This document shows positions 1-11,142 of a stretch of 64,000 nt of DNA, piece after piece; position 1 is the stretch's first letter, and every line of letters begins with the position of its first letter. Below the pieces are notes generated by a model. That model worked only from the letters and a program-made list of their open reading frames with translations. It did no database searches and was not told where the DNA came from. The stretch lies in NCBI GenBank assembly GCA_032622095.1, contig CP136061.1, positions 67,089,127 through 67,153,126 on the forward strand, written 5' to 3'. The position numbers and the translations under genes are program-made. This DNA comes from Siphonodentalium dalli (Eukaryota; Mollusca; Scaphopoda; Gadilida; Siphonodentaliidae).

Positions 1-655
1 TTTCAGACCAATAATAAGTTCCGATTGTTCCAACGACAAACGGGAAATAAATGTCACTTTCAAACCCAGGACTGAAATTGCCATCAGTTTAAAATGTCCA
101 AACCATAGAAGACTTGATAAAGTTAACATTTTATTATAACCAGTGTGAGATATTAAGATATTAGATGAAAATTCCCAAGTGTTCGCAAATGAAATTGTCT
201 AGTCTAACGTCATTCTTATTCTGCAGGAATGGACGAGAAAACACCTTATTCCGATGTTCCATGCACGTGCAAACTGTTGGCTCAAACCGCCAAATTCCTG
301 ACCCGAAAGTCGCCAATTTTGAATAGTTAAATTACATCATTATATTCCTTGTATCGTGCCTATATAAAATGTTTGGGGGAAATGTGAGATAAGATATGTT
401 TTAGTTTATTGTAGTGCTCTTCATACCACCCCATTCCTGACGCCGACGGTGCCACTTTGACAACTTTGAATCACGCTATGGTATTCCAAGTCTAAGTTAA
501 CTATGTGTACCGACACACACGAATAGTGGACCTGATTACTTGTAGACTTTCTATTCCTCACAGAACTCACCATTAATGGCACCAAGATATATATACGTCC
601 AATCGAAACGACTAACGTTGCGCCATATGACGTAATTTGGGGAAGATCGCAAGCT
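1..655. other. Unassigned non-coding stretch
   Basis: No recognisable gene or repeat was seen here. A pyrimidine-poor AG at 225-226 precedes a 33-codon open stretch with ATG at 229 and stop at 328-330. It could be a tiny terminal exon, but there is no homology or codon signal I can name, so it is not called. Confidence 0.3.
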
Positions 656-799
656 TTATTATCGTGGTCACGACTTTATTCTCGTCGTCACGACTTTATT
701 CTCGTGGCCACGACTTTGATCTCGTGGCCACGACTTCATATGCTCGTGGCCACGACTTCATATTCTCATGGCCACGACTTTATTCTCGTGGCCACGACT
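656..799. repeat. Minisatellite, 20-22 bp unit x 7
   Basis: Seven consecutive units of the form TTATTCTCGTGGCCACGACT are visible. Units 1-2 carry TGGTCACG or CGTCACG variants, and units 5-6 are 22 bp long. The core CGTGGCCACG is palindromic. The open frame crossing it has no other support and is not a gene. Confidence 0.9.
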
Positions 800-834
800 T
801 AAAAAAAACATTCGGATGTCACCTCCGGGGCTCC

Positions 835-1445
835 ATAGAATCGCTGACCACGAAGCGATCACAGCTGTGATTTTATGCTTCGTCGATTTCTCGCTTTGTG
901 ACAAACCAGAGGGATAATTGGGTCGCTGTCAAATAGGTTATTTATACGCGCGTATTCCTCCTATTTGAAGGCGTCACATGCATTCGTCGTCGCGATAACA
1001 AAGGTGGCGGAGGACTTTAGCGACATGTTGATAACTGAAGTGCAAGGATAAATGACAAGAGAAAATGCTGAAGTGCAAGGATAAATATAAATGAGAAGAG
1101 AAAATACCTGACAAGAGCTCGACGTAATAACAGGATCGTCTGGTAAATTTTTGGTCCCAACCCATTCCAAGCTTGTGAGGTCACTTCGCCCATAATTTGC
1201 CCCCCCCCCCCGATAAAAAAAAACCTCACAATCTGGAATTATAGAATTAAATTAAATTAAACGCAATTGCTATGATAATTTAGGAAGCCCGCGCACCATT
1301 CCACTTGACATACTATATTTGACAATTAAATGAGTTTGAAAAACTCTTACATGTACATGTTTAGCAAATTCTGATTAAAATGTCCATATACATTGTATTT
1401 GTGACCTGCCTGTAAATGATGCACTCACACGATTATCTACCCAAA
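835..1445. mobile_element. TTAA-type element, copy 0, left fragment
   Basis: From about 835 this stretch matches the two complete copies at 6785-7566 and 7571-8357, beginning at the segment that reads AATCGCTgACCACGAaGCGAT. The terminal ~60 bp seen in the other copies is absent at the left and is replaced by unrelated sequence. The fragment ends at the AAA of 1443-1445, where the 5.2 kb element was inserted. It continues at 6665. Confidence 0.85.
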
Positions 1446-2220
1446 TAGTCTAGGCTGTGCTGGGGGGTGATCGTCGCACATCGGGGGAATTTATGCGACC
1501 ATCATTTTCTTATGGGAAAATTACTCTAGTTTTCGAATTCAGAGGGCGCCGAGCCGAGATAGGTGACAAAATATAACTTTTCACTATGTTTCATAGGGTA
1601 CCCTACCTAAAAAATGACATATTTTCAAAGGTTAACAGGCATTAGCCAACTGGTTAACAGGGCAGCAACATCGGAAAGATTGTAAACATATTTGCAAAAT
1701 ATGGAACGAATATAGACACTTAATCAGATTCAACATCATTTTCCTGCTTTCGTTCTGATTTCGTGACGTCATGGTAAAATATGTAGCGTGACGCGTCAAA
1801 ACTTCATGGCGATTCAGACAAAGTGTTGTGCGTCAACTCTGTGCAAAGATAGCATATCTGTCGAATTCTTCCAAGTTATATATTTTTGGAAATGGAAGGG
1901 TACCCCCTATATAATGATGTTCATACTTACATTATATCTTTCCAAGTATTGACATTGTAGACAAAAACTTAACCCTCCCCCAATTTCACAAATAACCACA
2001 TATATGTGTCCATGCAGTTTGTGTACATCAAATAAATTGACAATGCACAGTTTACCTTTTCATATTGTGTAGAATCGTACGGCGACACTGATAATGTAAA
2101 ACATCGTTCAAATCCTAGATTAGGAAGGTAATATAAAATCCAAGATGGCGTCCAAGATGGCCGCCAATTTTTATATTGACACTCTATACACCAGATGTAT
2201 GGTAACCGGACTAGATCATC
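1446..2220 (+). repeat. Left terminal inverted repeat of the 5.2 kb element
   Basis: It pairs with 5894-6664 with only scattered mismatches and single-base differences. The inner boundary is at GATCATC (2214-2220), after which the two arms diverge abruptly. It contains CAAGATGGCGTCCAAGATGG, a YY1-site-like motif that recurs in several other repeats of the window. Confidence 0.9.
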
Positions 2221-2622
2221 AACTCATGCAAATATAGCATATCTGTCGAATTTTTCCAAGTTAAATATTTTTGCAAATGGAAGGGTATTGCCTACAAAAT
2301 GATGTTCCTATCTTTATTATATATCTCCAAATGGTAAACTAATCGAGAAAAGCTTAACCCTCACCCCAATTTCACAAATATCCACTTAAATGCACCCATG
2401 CAGATTGTTTCCAATTAAATATCGACAATGCACATTTTGTAGTGTCATATAGGGCAGAACCATCCGAGGACATGGAGAATCTAAGATTCCGTTCAAATCC
2501 TAGATTATGAAGGTAATAAAATCCAAGATGGCGTCCAAGATGGCTGCCAAGTTTAATATCGGCACTCTGTGCACACTGAGTGTGCACTGTGCACACTGAG
2601 TGTGCACACCGGTTGTAACTGA
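1832..2622. repeat. Diverged tandem duplication of ~390 bp
   Basis: The segment 1832-2217, inside the left terminal repeat, is followed by a diverged second copy at 2218-2622. Shared blocks include AGCATATCTGTCGAAT, GCAATGCCA-like spacing, CAATTTCACAAATA and the paired CCAAGATGGC motif. Only the first copy is mirrored in the right arm, so the duplication either predates arm formation or was lost on the right. Near 2569-2609 the motif GTGCACACTGAGTGTGCAC occurs twice. Confidence 0.7.
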
Positions 2623-5600
2623 TCTTTATTTCATAGATGCTGTATTGTAATATGTATAAGTCAACTAGTTACGTAAAACCAATGATGGAGACCAAAATGG
2701 CCGTCATAAAACTAAAAAAAAATCCGATAAAATTACCTGCTTCCGAGTTGCAATGTTATGTCATCTGCATGTTATGAGTTTTGTAGCTTATTCGTTCGTG
2801 CATATATGTCTGTTGATAATGTGATCAGAATCCAATAAAACTGTTGGCATTGAGAAATTAAATGCTCATTTTATTTCTCAAAATCGACATGCAATGCCAA
2901 ATTGCCACAATGGGATAGTGTTTCAACCTGACATCCATTTTGTGGTATACAAGTCAACGTTCTGCTTGGTGATGAAACTGCTGACTCAATAACCAATGTA
3001 GGTGTCCACGGTAATGACTCATTAGACCCGCTTACACAAACCGTCAAGCAATAACAACCAATTTAGAATCCTGATAAATGCGGGTATGCAAAGAATGGAC
3101 AATTTATTTTATATATCTCATCAATGTTGTCAATGCGTACTGGGGTAATTTATTTTCACGTTCATTTGAGTGATGTTCTATGGAAATAACCGAAACAAAT
3201 CTCAAACAAATCTGACAAAATACGTATCTGTGTCGTTATATTCTCGCTATGGTCCCATCAGACGTGGATTTATGCTTATTTACTTAAGCAGTTCATTTGA
3301 GTATTTGCTTATCTGTACTTAATTATATGCCGCTTGATATGCGTGGTTGCAGGTGTATTAATTATTTTATTGAATACACATTGACGACCAATAGTATAAT
3401 TATTGTCCTGCTAATGTACTATAGATCTTGTATGTCTGAGTAGTGGCTGATGCCTTCGGCGAGTTATATATATGCATTCGCTTCCATATTATTTTATATC
3501 TTCCCGGATGTCCAGAATTCGCGTTGCTATCACAATATATTTAAACACATTATATGTATTCAGTATTTAACTTCATACAAGGCATTGGTCATTTTAAATA
3601 ATATCAAGTTACTTGGAACTTACCCCAAGAATGTTGCACAGAACCAACTTTCAGGTTTGGTTGGAACAGGTAGAATATTATCAAAACTGACCCCTCATTT
3701 GTAAATACTAATGCTTTAAATGATAACGGTAAGTGTGAGGCCGTGGTATTGATTGTGCTAAGTCCCATGAAATTTGGATCCATGAAAGTTGGTCTCACAC
3801 TGTAGGTATCACACGACTCTCCGTCACACGTACCCAACTATGATAATCACGTACAGTACTCGAATGGGATAAAACTATATCATCCAATTTATATATCAGT
3901 ATGGAGCAATCTCGGCAATTAACCAAAGATGAAAAGTACAAGGATTAGAAAGCCACACAGTTAGAAGACGTGCTCAAAATGTCATATACTCAGTTGCTCA
4001 GCATTAGGATGATGCTTGTCATACTAAATGTGTCCCTTTCACTGATGCTGATCCATTTCAAGCAACGGGATGGCAACTCGTTGGTCACATGTTATCAGCC
4101 ATAGCCGCGGAATTAGTTTTTAATCAAAATAGAGTATAACCGCTACAGGTAGGACATTCTCAAGAAATATAGTAGCCGTGGAGTACTTTTAACACAAACA
4201 ATAATTAGCAGCTCCTTTGCACGATCGCCAATTTTCTGCAATGGAACAACCTACGTATCTGATATATGTCAAATATTCATGATTGTGGTAATTGTCCCCA
4301 GGATACATTTTACGATATGCGTGAACCAATTATATGTATCTGACCGAAAGCATATATGCAAGCATGCGATTATCACAAATATCAGATAATGTACATAGGT
4401 GTGGTAGTTATTGCGTGCATTCATCTAAGTAAACGTCCCAGAATCCTTATTTTAGCTTAATATTGAGGAATTTGAAGCCGTAATGGGTCGGTATATTTTG
4501 AGTAAGTTTACCTTGTGAGCACCATACAATCAAACCAGGTTCCATCGTTGCATGTGGCGACGGTCCTATATTCGACAATGACACACGTTCTTGTTTAAAT
4601 GTTGGATTGAATGTATGACATATATAGACAATCGCAGTCGGACATGTGATGGCTGTTGGACCTATTTGCTAATAATATGGACTCTTCTGCGACATGGGGC
4701 AAGGCATATAGTAAACTTACACATAGTATCCCACACATATGAAACTTCGAAAGTAGCAACACCCTTTGCTTCCAGCATATTAAATTAGTAATCTCTCTAC
4801 TTTCTTATGTGTACACCTGGTAGGAATTTAGATCGAGATACTTCATGCTTTGAGTTATGGTATTGTACGTGTAAAATTGCACACAAATAATGCAAACATA
4901 TTTGCCCTTTGAAAACCAGTTAAGTGTTACATTTAATAAATGGATCTAGTCTCGACTAAGGTTATGCGATTGAAGTTAAGTTGTCTTCAAAATTGTCGAT
5001 TCTAACTCGCCACCTTATTAAATCGAAAAAAGAAATATTTCTTATAATTTGAATTTAGTCCCAATATTAATAAAATTCGTCCATTTTTCTATTATATATA
5101 CCCATGCCATTCAGTGCCATTTATGAATTACTTATGATAAACAATTACTTGTTGGGAACAATCACGTATCCAGCTGAAGAGTAATTGGATTGCATCATAT
5201 GATTGGTCAGGTCAATTTAATCCAACAATACTGTCACAGTGAATTAACTATTGCAACTTCTCGGCTTATCGTACTTGGCAGAAATGCCCGCGCACATGTG
5301 CCAACCAACTTTTTTTATAGTGTTCCCCGAGTTGACAGCTAATGATTAAATTAGGTTCACATAAGAACAGAACATCAACTTAATCGTGTCACCGGCTGTG
5401 TAGATCCGATAGATGTATGTTACTCATAGCTGATAAGTACCAGCATGATGAAGTCATGTTATCGGTGGTTAAATGTCTAACGAAATTGTCTACGAGTGGA
5501 TAGGCCTTATCCAATATAAAATATGGCAGAAACTTATTATTTCTTCGTCTCTTGACGAAATGGATGATCATCATAACAAAACGCTCAATAATTTGACATT

Positions 5601-5893
5601 AAATGATGTCGTTATTTCGAGAAATTAATGAACAGTTACTATCTTAATGTCACTAGTTCCTTCAGATACGGATCATGTTGGACAAAATGACATATATGTA
5701 CGAACAAAAAAGCTACAACAGTCATACCATGTGATTTTATTGCAACTCAGAAGTTGGTCGTTTTATCGGAACAGTTCTGTTTATTTTGGCGGCCATTTTG
5801 GTCTTCATCATCGGTTTTACGTCGCCAATTGCCTTATACGTATTAAGATACAGACTCCATCCAAGACAAGGCCATATTACATAAAGCACTCGC
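2623..5893. other. Interior of the 5.2 kb element, no gene seen
   Basis: AT-rich sequence without a convincing coding frame or internal repeat. All open frames are below 90 codons and show no recognisable protein motif. It may be captured host sequence or a decayed transposase. Confidence 0.5.
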
Positions 5894-6664
5894 GATGATC
5901 TAGTCCGGTTACCATACATCTGGTGAATAGAGTGTCAATATAAAAATTGGCGGCCATCTTGGACGCCATCTTGGATTTTATTACCTTCCTAATCTAGGAT
6001 TTGAACGATGTTTTACATTATTGTCGCCGTACGATTCTACACAACATGAAAGGGTAAACTGTGCATTGTCAATTTATTTGGTGGACACAAACTGCATGGG
6101 CACATATATGTGGTTATTTGTGAAATTGGGGGGAGGGTTAAGTTTTTGTCTATTATGTCAATACTTGGAAAGATATAATGTAAGTATGAACATCATTATA
6201 TAGGGGGTACCTTTCCATTTCCAAAAATATATAACTTGGAAGAATTCGACAGATATGCTATCTTTGCACAGAGTTGACGCACAACACTTTGTCTGAATCG
6301 CCATGAATTTTTGACGCGTCACGCTACATATTTTACCATGACGTCACGAAATCAGAACGAAAGCAGGAAAACGATATTGAATCTGATTAAGTGTCTATAT
6401 TCGTTCCTTATTTGGCAAATATGTTTACAATCTTTCCGATGTTGCTGCCCTGTTAACCAGTTGGCTAATGCCTGTTAACCTTTGAAAATATGTCATTTTT
6501 TAGGTAGGGTACCCTATGAAACATAGTGAAAAGTTATATTTTGTCACCTATCTCGGCTCGGCGCCCTCTGAATTCGAAAACTAGAGTAATTTTCCCATAA
6601 GAAAATGATGGTCGCATAAATTCCCCCGATGTGCGACGATCACCCCCCAGCACAGCCTAGACTA
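5894..6664 (-). repeat. Right terminal inverted repeat of the 5.2 kb element
   Basis: Reverse complement of 1446-2220. The inner boundary is GATGATC at 5894-5900, and the outer end is CAGCCTAGACTA at 6653-6664. Confidence 0.9.
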
Positions 6665-6780
6665 AAACCATCGCGCGCGACGAAGCGATCCAGTCGCTTT
6701 CGTGTGAATATAAAAATCGCGCGCTTTGAACTGCTACGGACAGAAAACGGCCGTAAATCGCGCCCGGTGTGGATTGACCC
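6665..6780. mobile_element. TTAA-type element, copy 0, right end
   Basis: This continues copy 0 after the 5.2 kb insertion and matches 7451-7566. It ends with GGTGTGGATTGACCC, the inverted form of the element's left end, followed by a single TTAA (6781-6784) shared with the next copy. Confidence 0.85.
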
Positions 6781-6784
6781 TTAA

Positions 6785-7566
6785 GGTCAATCCACAACGG
6801 ACGCGACCGCGCGATTATAACGGCCGTTTTCTGTCGTCCGTATCAGTTCAAAGCGCGCGATTTTTATGTTTTATGATTGAATCGCTTACCACGAGGCGAT
6901 GACAGCAGTGATTTCATGCTTCGTCGATTTCTCGCTTTGTGGCAAAACAGCGGGATAATTGGGTGGCTGTCAAATAAGATATTTATACGCACGTATTCCT
7001 CCTATTTGAAGGCGACACATTCATTGAATTTCATTCGTCGTCCCGATAACAAAGGTGGCGGAGGACTTTAGCGACATGCTGATAACTGAAGTGCAAGGAT
7101 AAATGAGAAGAGAAAATGCCTGGAAAGAGATCGACGTAATAACAGGATCGTCTGGTTAATTTTTGGTCTCGATCCATTCCAAGCTTGTGAAGTGACTTGC
7201 CCATAATTTGCCCCCCCCCCCCCGATAAAGAAACCCACAAACTGGAATTAAAGAATGAAATTAAATTAAACGCAATTGCTATGATAATTTAGGAGCCCGC
7301 GCACCATTCCACTTGACATACTATATTTGACAATTAAATGAGTTTGAAAAACTCTTACATGTACATGTTTAGCAAATTCTGATTAAAATGTCCATATACA
7401 TTGTATTTGTGACCTGCCTGTAAATGATGCACTCACACGATTATCTACCCAAACCATCGCGCGCGACGAAGCGATCCAGTCGCTTTCGTGTGAATATAAA
7501 AATCGCGCGCTTTGAACTGCTACGGACAGAAAACGGCCGTAAATCGCGCCCGGTGTGGATTGACCC
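6785..7566. mobile_element. TTAA-type element, copy A (782 bp)
   Basis: It starts GGTCAATCCACAACGG and ends CCCGGTGTGGATTGACCC, giving terminal inverted repeats flanked by TTAA on both sides (6781-6784 and 7567-7570). The subterminal blocks, around CGCGCGATTTTTAT and ACGGCCGTTTTCTGTC, are also inverted repeats. A TTAA target is typical of piggyBac- and Kolobok-type transposons. No transposase frame is present, so it is a MITE-like non-autonomous element. A short poly-C run occurs near 7210. Confidence 0.85.
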
Positions 7567-7570
7567 TTAA

Positions 7571-8357
7571 GGTCAATCCACAACGGACGCGACCCGCGCG
7601 ATTATAACGGCCGTTTTCTGTCGTCCGTATCAGTTCAAAGCGCGCGATTTTTATGTTTTATGATTGAATCGCTTACCACGAGGCGATGACAGCAGTGATT
7701 TCATGCTTCGTCGATTTCTCGCTTTGTGGCAAAACAGCGGGATAATTGGGTGGCTGTCAAATAAGATATTTATACGCACGTATTCCTCCTATTTGAAGGC
7801 GACACATTCATTGAATTTCATTCGTCGTCCCGATAACAAAGGTGGCGGAGGACTTTAGCGACATGCTGATAACTGAAGTGCAAGGATAAATGAGAAGAGA
7901 AAATGCCTGGAAAGAGATCGACGTAATAACAGGATCGTCTGGTTAATTTTTGGTCTCGATCCATTCCAAGCTTGTGAAGTGACTTGCCCATAATTTGCCC
8001 CCCCCCCCCGATAAAGAAACCCACAAACTGGAATTAAAGAATGAAATTAAATTAAACGCAATTGCTATGATAATTTAGAAGCCCGCGCACCATTCCACTT
8101 GACATTCTATATTTGACAATTAAATGAGTTTGAAAAACTCTTACATGTACATGTTTAGCAAATTCTGATTAAAATGTCCTTATACATTGTATTTGTGACC
8201 TGCCTCTAAATTATGCACTCAAACGATTATCTACCCAAACCATCGCGCGCGACGAAGCGATCCAGTCGCTTTCGGTGTGAGTATAAAAATCGGGCGCTTT
8301 GAACCGCTACAGACGACAGAAAATGGCCGTAAAACCGCGCCGGGTGTGGATTGACCC
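7571..8357. mobile_element. TTAA-type element, copy B (787 bp)
   Basis: Head-to-tail neighbour of copy A with the same ends, separated from it by one TTAA and followed by TTAA at 8358-8361. It differs from copy A mainly in its last ~130 bp (for example ACAGACGACAGAAAATGG) and in the length of the poly-C run. It sits about 100 bp upstream of a receptor exon, presumably in an intron. Confidence 0.85.
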
Positions 8358-8459
8358 TTAATCGACAACTTCACACTGACACTTGAATTGGGCTACTTTT
8401 TATGAGAATTCATAAGGGAGGTATAACTAATGTATTTATTTAAACAAAATGTTTTTCAG

Positions 8460-8992
8460 GGTGCGTCAACTGGATATCATAAATAATGAACACGTGCCGA
8501 TATTATGTGATTATGATGGCAACTGTTTTTGGAATCCACCGCAGGTTACTGATTCATCGTGCGAGCTCGATGTGACCTTTTATCCATGTGATCGACAGAC
8601 ATGTTCAATTGACCTCATGACATGGGCACACAGAGTGTACGAAGTAAACTTAACTCCAAGTGATTTTGGAATCTGCCTGACATACTTCACAGAAAATGCC
8701 GAATGGCGCATCTTAAGCCACGAATTGGTCAAAGAAGATGAAGAAAAGAAAGGAATGCAGTATGCTAAGATAAAAGCTCAATTCACAATGCAAAGGAGAC
8801 CTACCTATCAGATTTTCAGCGTTGTCATCCCGACCGTTGTCATGGCGTTCATGAGTCCATTAGTGTTTCTGCTGCCCGCTGATTCCGGTGAGAAAATTGG
8901 ATACATCATCACGGTATTTCTTGCATACGCAGTTCTGCTTACTTTAGTGCAAGGTCAACTACCTTCTGCGGCGAAAAGCCTGTCCTTGATAA
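8460..8992 (+). CDS. Cys-loop ligand-gated channel subunit (nicotinic type), exon from Cys-loop to TM2
   Basis: Internal exon of a pentameric ligand-gated channel in the plasma membrane. It follows a TTTTTCAG acceptor (AG 8458-8459) and ends before GTAAGT at 8993, leaving one base of a split codon. The ~178 residues read, in order: the loop segment before the Cys-loop (YDGNCFWNPPQV), the signature Cys-loop CELDVTFYPCDRQTC with 13 residues between the cysteines, a pre-TM1 RRPTY, TM1 (QIFSVVIPTVVMAF), then LPADSGEK and TM2 (IGYIITVFLAYAVLLTLV). Known family logic: the GEK at the cytoplasmic mouth, with Glu at -1', indicates a cation channel, and 9' is Leu as usual. Oddities: Gly at 2' where Thr/Ser is normal, Cys replacing Phe in the FPFD motif, and no vicinal Cys pair in loop C, so it is a non-alpha subunit. 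The N-terminal exons are not in the window. Confidence 0.88.
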
Positions 8993-10309
8993 GTAAGTCC
9001 CTTTTGATTAAAAAACAATCTATATTAAAAAAACTAAATTTTGTTTGTTTGTCAGCTTATAGGCGACAAAACGGCTGGACCATCGGAGTTGAACATTTGT
9101 ATATAGTGATAATTTGACCCGAGGAGTGTTATTAGATAGGTCCGTTTACCTCAGTAATCTCAGATGACCTCAGATGTCTCAAAAGAGCAATAACTAAATT
9201 ATTAATTATATACCAAAAATGGATGCAATCTAGTTGGTGAAAATTGAAATTGTCATGGGATAGATGCCACTGACGACATAAAGGGGCAAATACCAAAAAA
9301 AAAGTGTGTGCCTTATCAGCTTAGAAGAAATATAGGACAATTGGTACAGATGGTTCACCTGACCAGGGGAATGTCATGGAATAGGCACATTTGACCTCAG
9401 ATGACTGAAAGTAAAATGGTGCGTGGAATGTCACGGGATGGGTGCTGTTGACCTCGAATGACTTAAAGAGGCACTGATAATTAGCAATAAAGAGCATTTA
9501 TTATCAACTTAAATATATATGTATTCGGAGTCATGCACTAGGTGCCCCAGGTGACTAATAATTATTTTAATGACTTGAAGGGCCACTAATAGTTTACGCA
9601 TTCTTCACCCCAGGAACCACAGCTTGTTAACCATATAACCTCAAGTTAAGCCTCAAGTTAAGCCTATAGCAATTGTTTGCTTTTGTTGATATTGTTATCT
9701 AGAAGTAATTTATTTAATGGTTTTTGGTTCAAATAGATTATCTGTGCTAGGGCAATTGTTATGATAGATGATTTTGCAAGTTGTGCGCCAAAACCTTGCA
9801 GTATCTTCTCTAGGAATGAAAGTGAGTGCTTTCACAAGCTTTCAATAAATCAAATTATTTGATGATGCAATTTCATTTCTGGAAGATTCGTTATCTTTTT
9901 AAGAACAGACCACAAATGTCGAATGTTGAAATAGGCATTCTCTAAAACACTATAATGATGTTACGAGTAATTTGGCATCACCAAATATCTATTTCTATGT
10001 TTCCAATATTTACCCGGAAGTAATCAGATAAAATCTATGAAGTTATAAACCCAGTAATATGAGGTTTTGGCTTCGAGTTTTTTTCTTCTTTTGTTTTGGG
10101 GCACTCAAAAGTAAAATAATCATTTTTCCTGTACATAGGATGTCATAAACATTTAGGCATTGAAGAAAGTTCTTCACGAAAGCATGAAAACATATTTTCC
10201 CCAAAATTTATTAAATGCGTTTGCAATTGAGTAGAAAATTGACTTGGAAATAATTGACTACTTTGATGTGAAATTGGATGCGGTATCCTCAAATATTGCC
10301 TTCTTACAG
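8993..10309 (+). other. Intron of the receptor gene
   Basis: It begins GTAAGT directly after the TM2 exon and ends TTCTTACAG at 10301-10309. A second possible acceptor for the same donor is at 10617. The first 120 bases stay open by chance but carry no TM3 homology. Confidence 0.7.
9120..9620 (+). repeat. Degenerate ~100 bp tandem repeat in the intron
   Basis: About five degraded units share the phrases AATGTCAtGGGATaG, TTGACCTCaGATGACTtaAAG and CACTgATAATTagC, seen near 9128, 9250, 9370, 9425 and 9540. Divergence between units is large, so the boundaries are approximate. Confidence 0.5.
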
Positions 10310-10490
10310 GCATTTACTTGACCATCATAACTGTTCTGGCTGCAATATGCGTGACATTGACAGTACTGATCGTCAGACTTCACCACATGGATGAGGATGA
10401 ACCACCAAAGGAGCAATCCGCAAGCTCGCTCTCTTCGTGGAAAAAATAATGTGTCGAAAATCGTCGGCTGAGAAAAACACCAAGTACAGA
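10310..10490 (+). pseudogene. Receptor terminal exon, copy 1 (frameshifted and truncated)
   Basis: It has a good acceptor (TTCTTACAG) in the right phase for the upstream exon and encodes TM3 (IYLTIITVLAAICVTLTVLI) and RLHHMDEDEPP. It has lost one A in the AAAAGG run found in the other copies. The frame then reads into a stop near 10447-10449, before the M3-M4 loop. Similarity to the other copies ends near AAAAACACCA at about 10485. No TM4 follows, so splicing to it would give a non-functional subunit. Confidence 0.75.
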
Positions 10491-10617
10491 ATGTATACTT
10501 ATTCTCATTGTAATTTTTCCGCGATACTGCATTGTGTGTTGATGAGCTAAATGTCGACTGTTTTACTATCTTGAAGTGAAATCGGATGGGGTTAATTCAA
10601 ATGTTGTCATTTTACAG

Positions 10618-11129
10618 GCATTTACTTGACCATCATCACTGTTCTGGCTGCAACATGCGTGACATTGACAGTACTGATCCTCAGACTTCGCCACATGGAT
10701 GAGGATGAACCACCAAAAGGAGCAATCCGCAAGCTCGCTCTCTTTATGGAAAAAATAATGTGTCGGAAATCATCGGCTGAGAAAAACACCACGATAAAGG
10801 TCGCGAACCAAGAGAAAGTTGTGGGTCATCGCACATTGAAACAAATCACCTCCAAGCTAGACTTGTTTTGTTTCCGGTGCAAGAATGCTGTGAATCCAGA
10901 ACAGGATGCTACGATCCCAGAGAAAGCTGTGAATCCAGAACAGGATGCTACGATCCCAGAGAACGTTGCGACTGTGCGTCTCATAACATGGATCGAAACC
11001 GCCTCCATAATGGACATGTTTTGTTTCCGGTTTTTAACCATTGTTACTTTCCTTTGTACTGCTACATTTATTTGCTTACTTCTGGTTGGCTGGTTCACAC
11101 ATCCTCAGTGGGTTGATCAGATGGGATAA
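10618..11129 (+). CDS. Receptor terminal exon, copy 2 (TM3, intracellular loop, TM4); intact
   Basis: It follows TTTTACAG (AG 10616-10617). Two bases, GC, complete the codon left open by the exon ending at 8992, and the frame then runs to TAA at 11127-11129. Roughly 170 residues: TM3 (IYLTIITVLAATCVTLTVLI), then RLRHMDEDEPP at the position of the HHR-P motif of nicotinic subunits, a short cytoplasmic loop, an amphipathic segment (LITWIETASIMDMFCF), TM4 (LTIVTFLCTATFICLLLV) and a C-terminal GWFTHPQWVDQMG. The loop contains a 39-bp in-frame duplication giving two copies of a 13-residue NPEQDATIPE unit. This is the only one of four tandem versions with both an in-phase acceptor and an unbroken frame, so it is the probable real 3' end of the gene. 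Confidence 0.82.
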
Positions 11130-11142
11130 TGTTTAGACAAAA

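Larger units (their letters stand above)
1446..6664. mobile_element. 5.2 kb element with ~775 bp terminal inverted repeats
   Basis: The sequence begins TAGTCTAGGCTGTGCTGGGG and ends with its reverse complement. Both arms run as inverted repeats for about 775 bp. The flanks are AAA (1443-1445) and AAA (6665-6667). The uninterrupted copies of the host repeat (around 7450) read CTACCCAAACCATCGCG, so the insertion produced a 3-bp target duplication. No transposase-like frame is visible inside, where the longest open frames are under 90 codons, so it is probably non-autonomous or decayed. A 3-bp duplication fits PIF/Harbinger, some CACTA, Zator or Academ elements, but the ends do not let me choose. 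Confidence 0.88.

Noticed and set aside
229-330. 33-codon possible exon after an AG
   Set aside because: Too short, weak acceptor, no homology or partner exon.
637-870. 77-codon open frame over the minisatellite
   Set aside because: Its periodic amino acids come from the 20-bp DNA repeat and it has no independent support.
10826-11116. Antisense and shifted open frames over receptor copy 2 (and the same over copy 3)
   Set aside because: Shadows of the true frame, and they recur only because the exon is duplicated.
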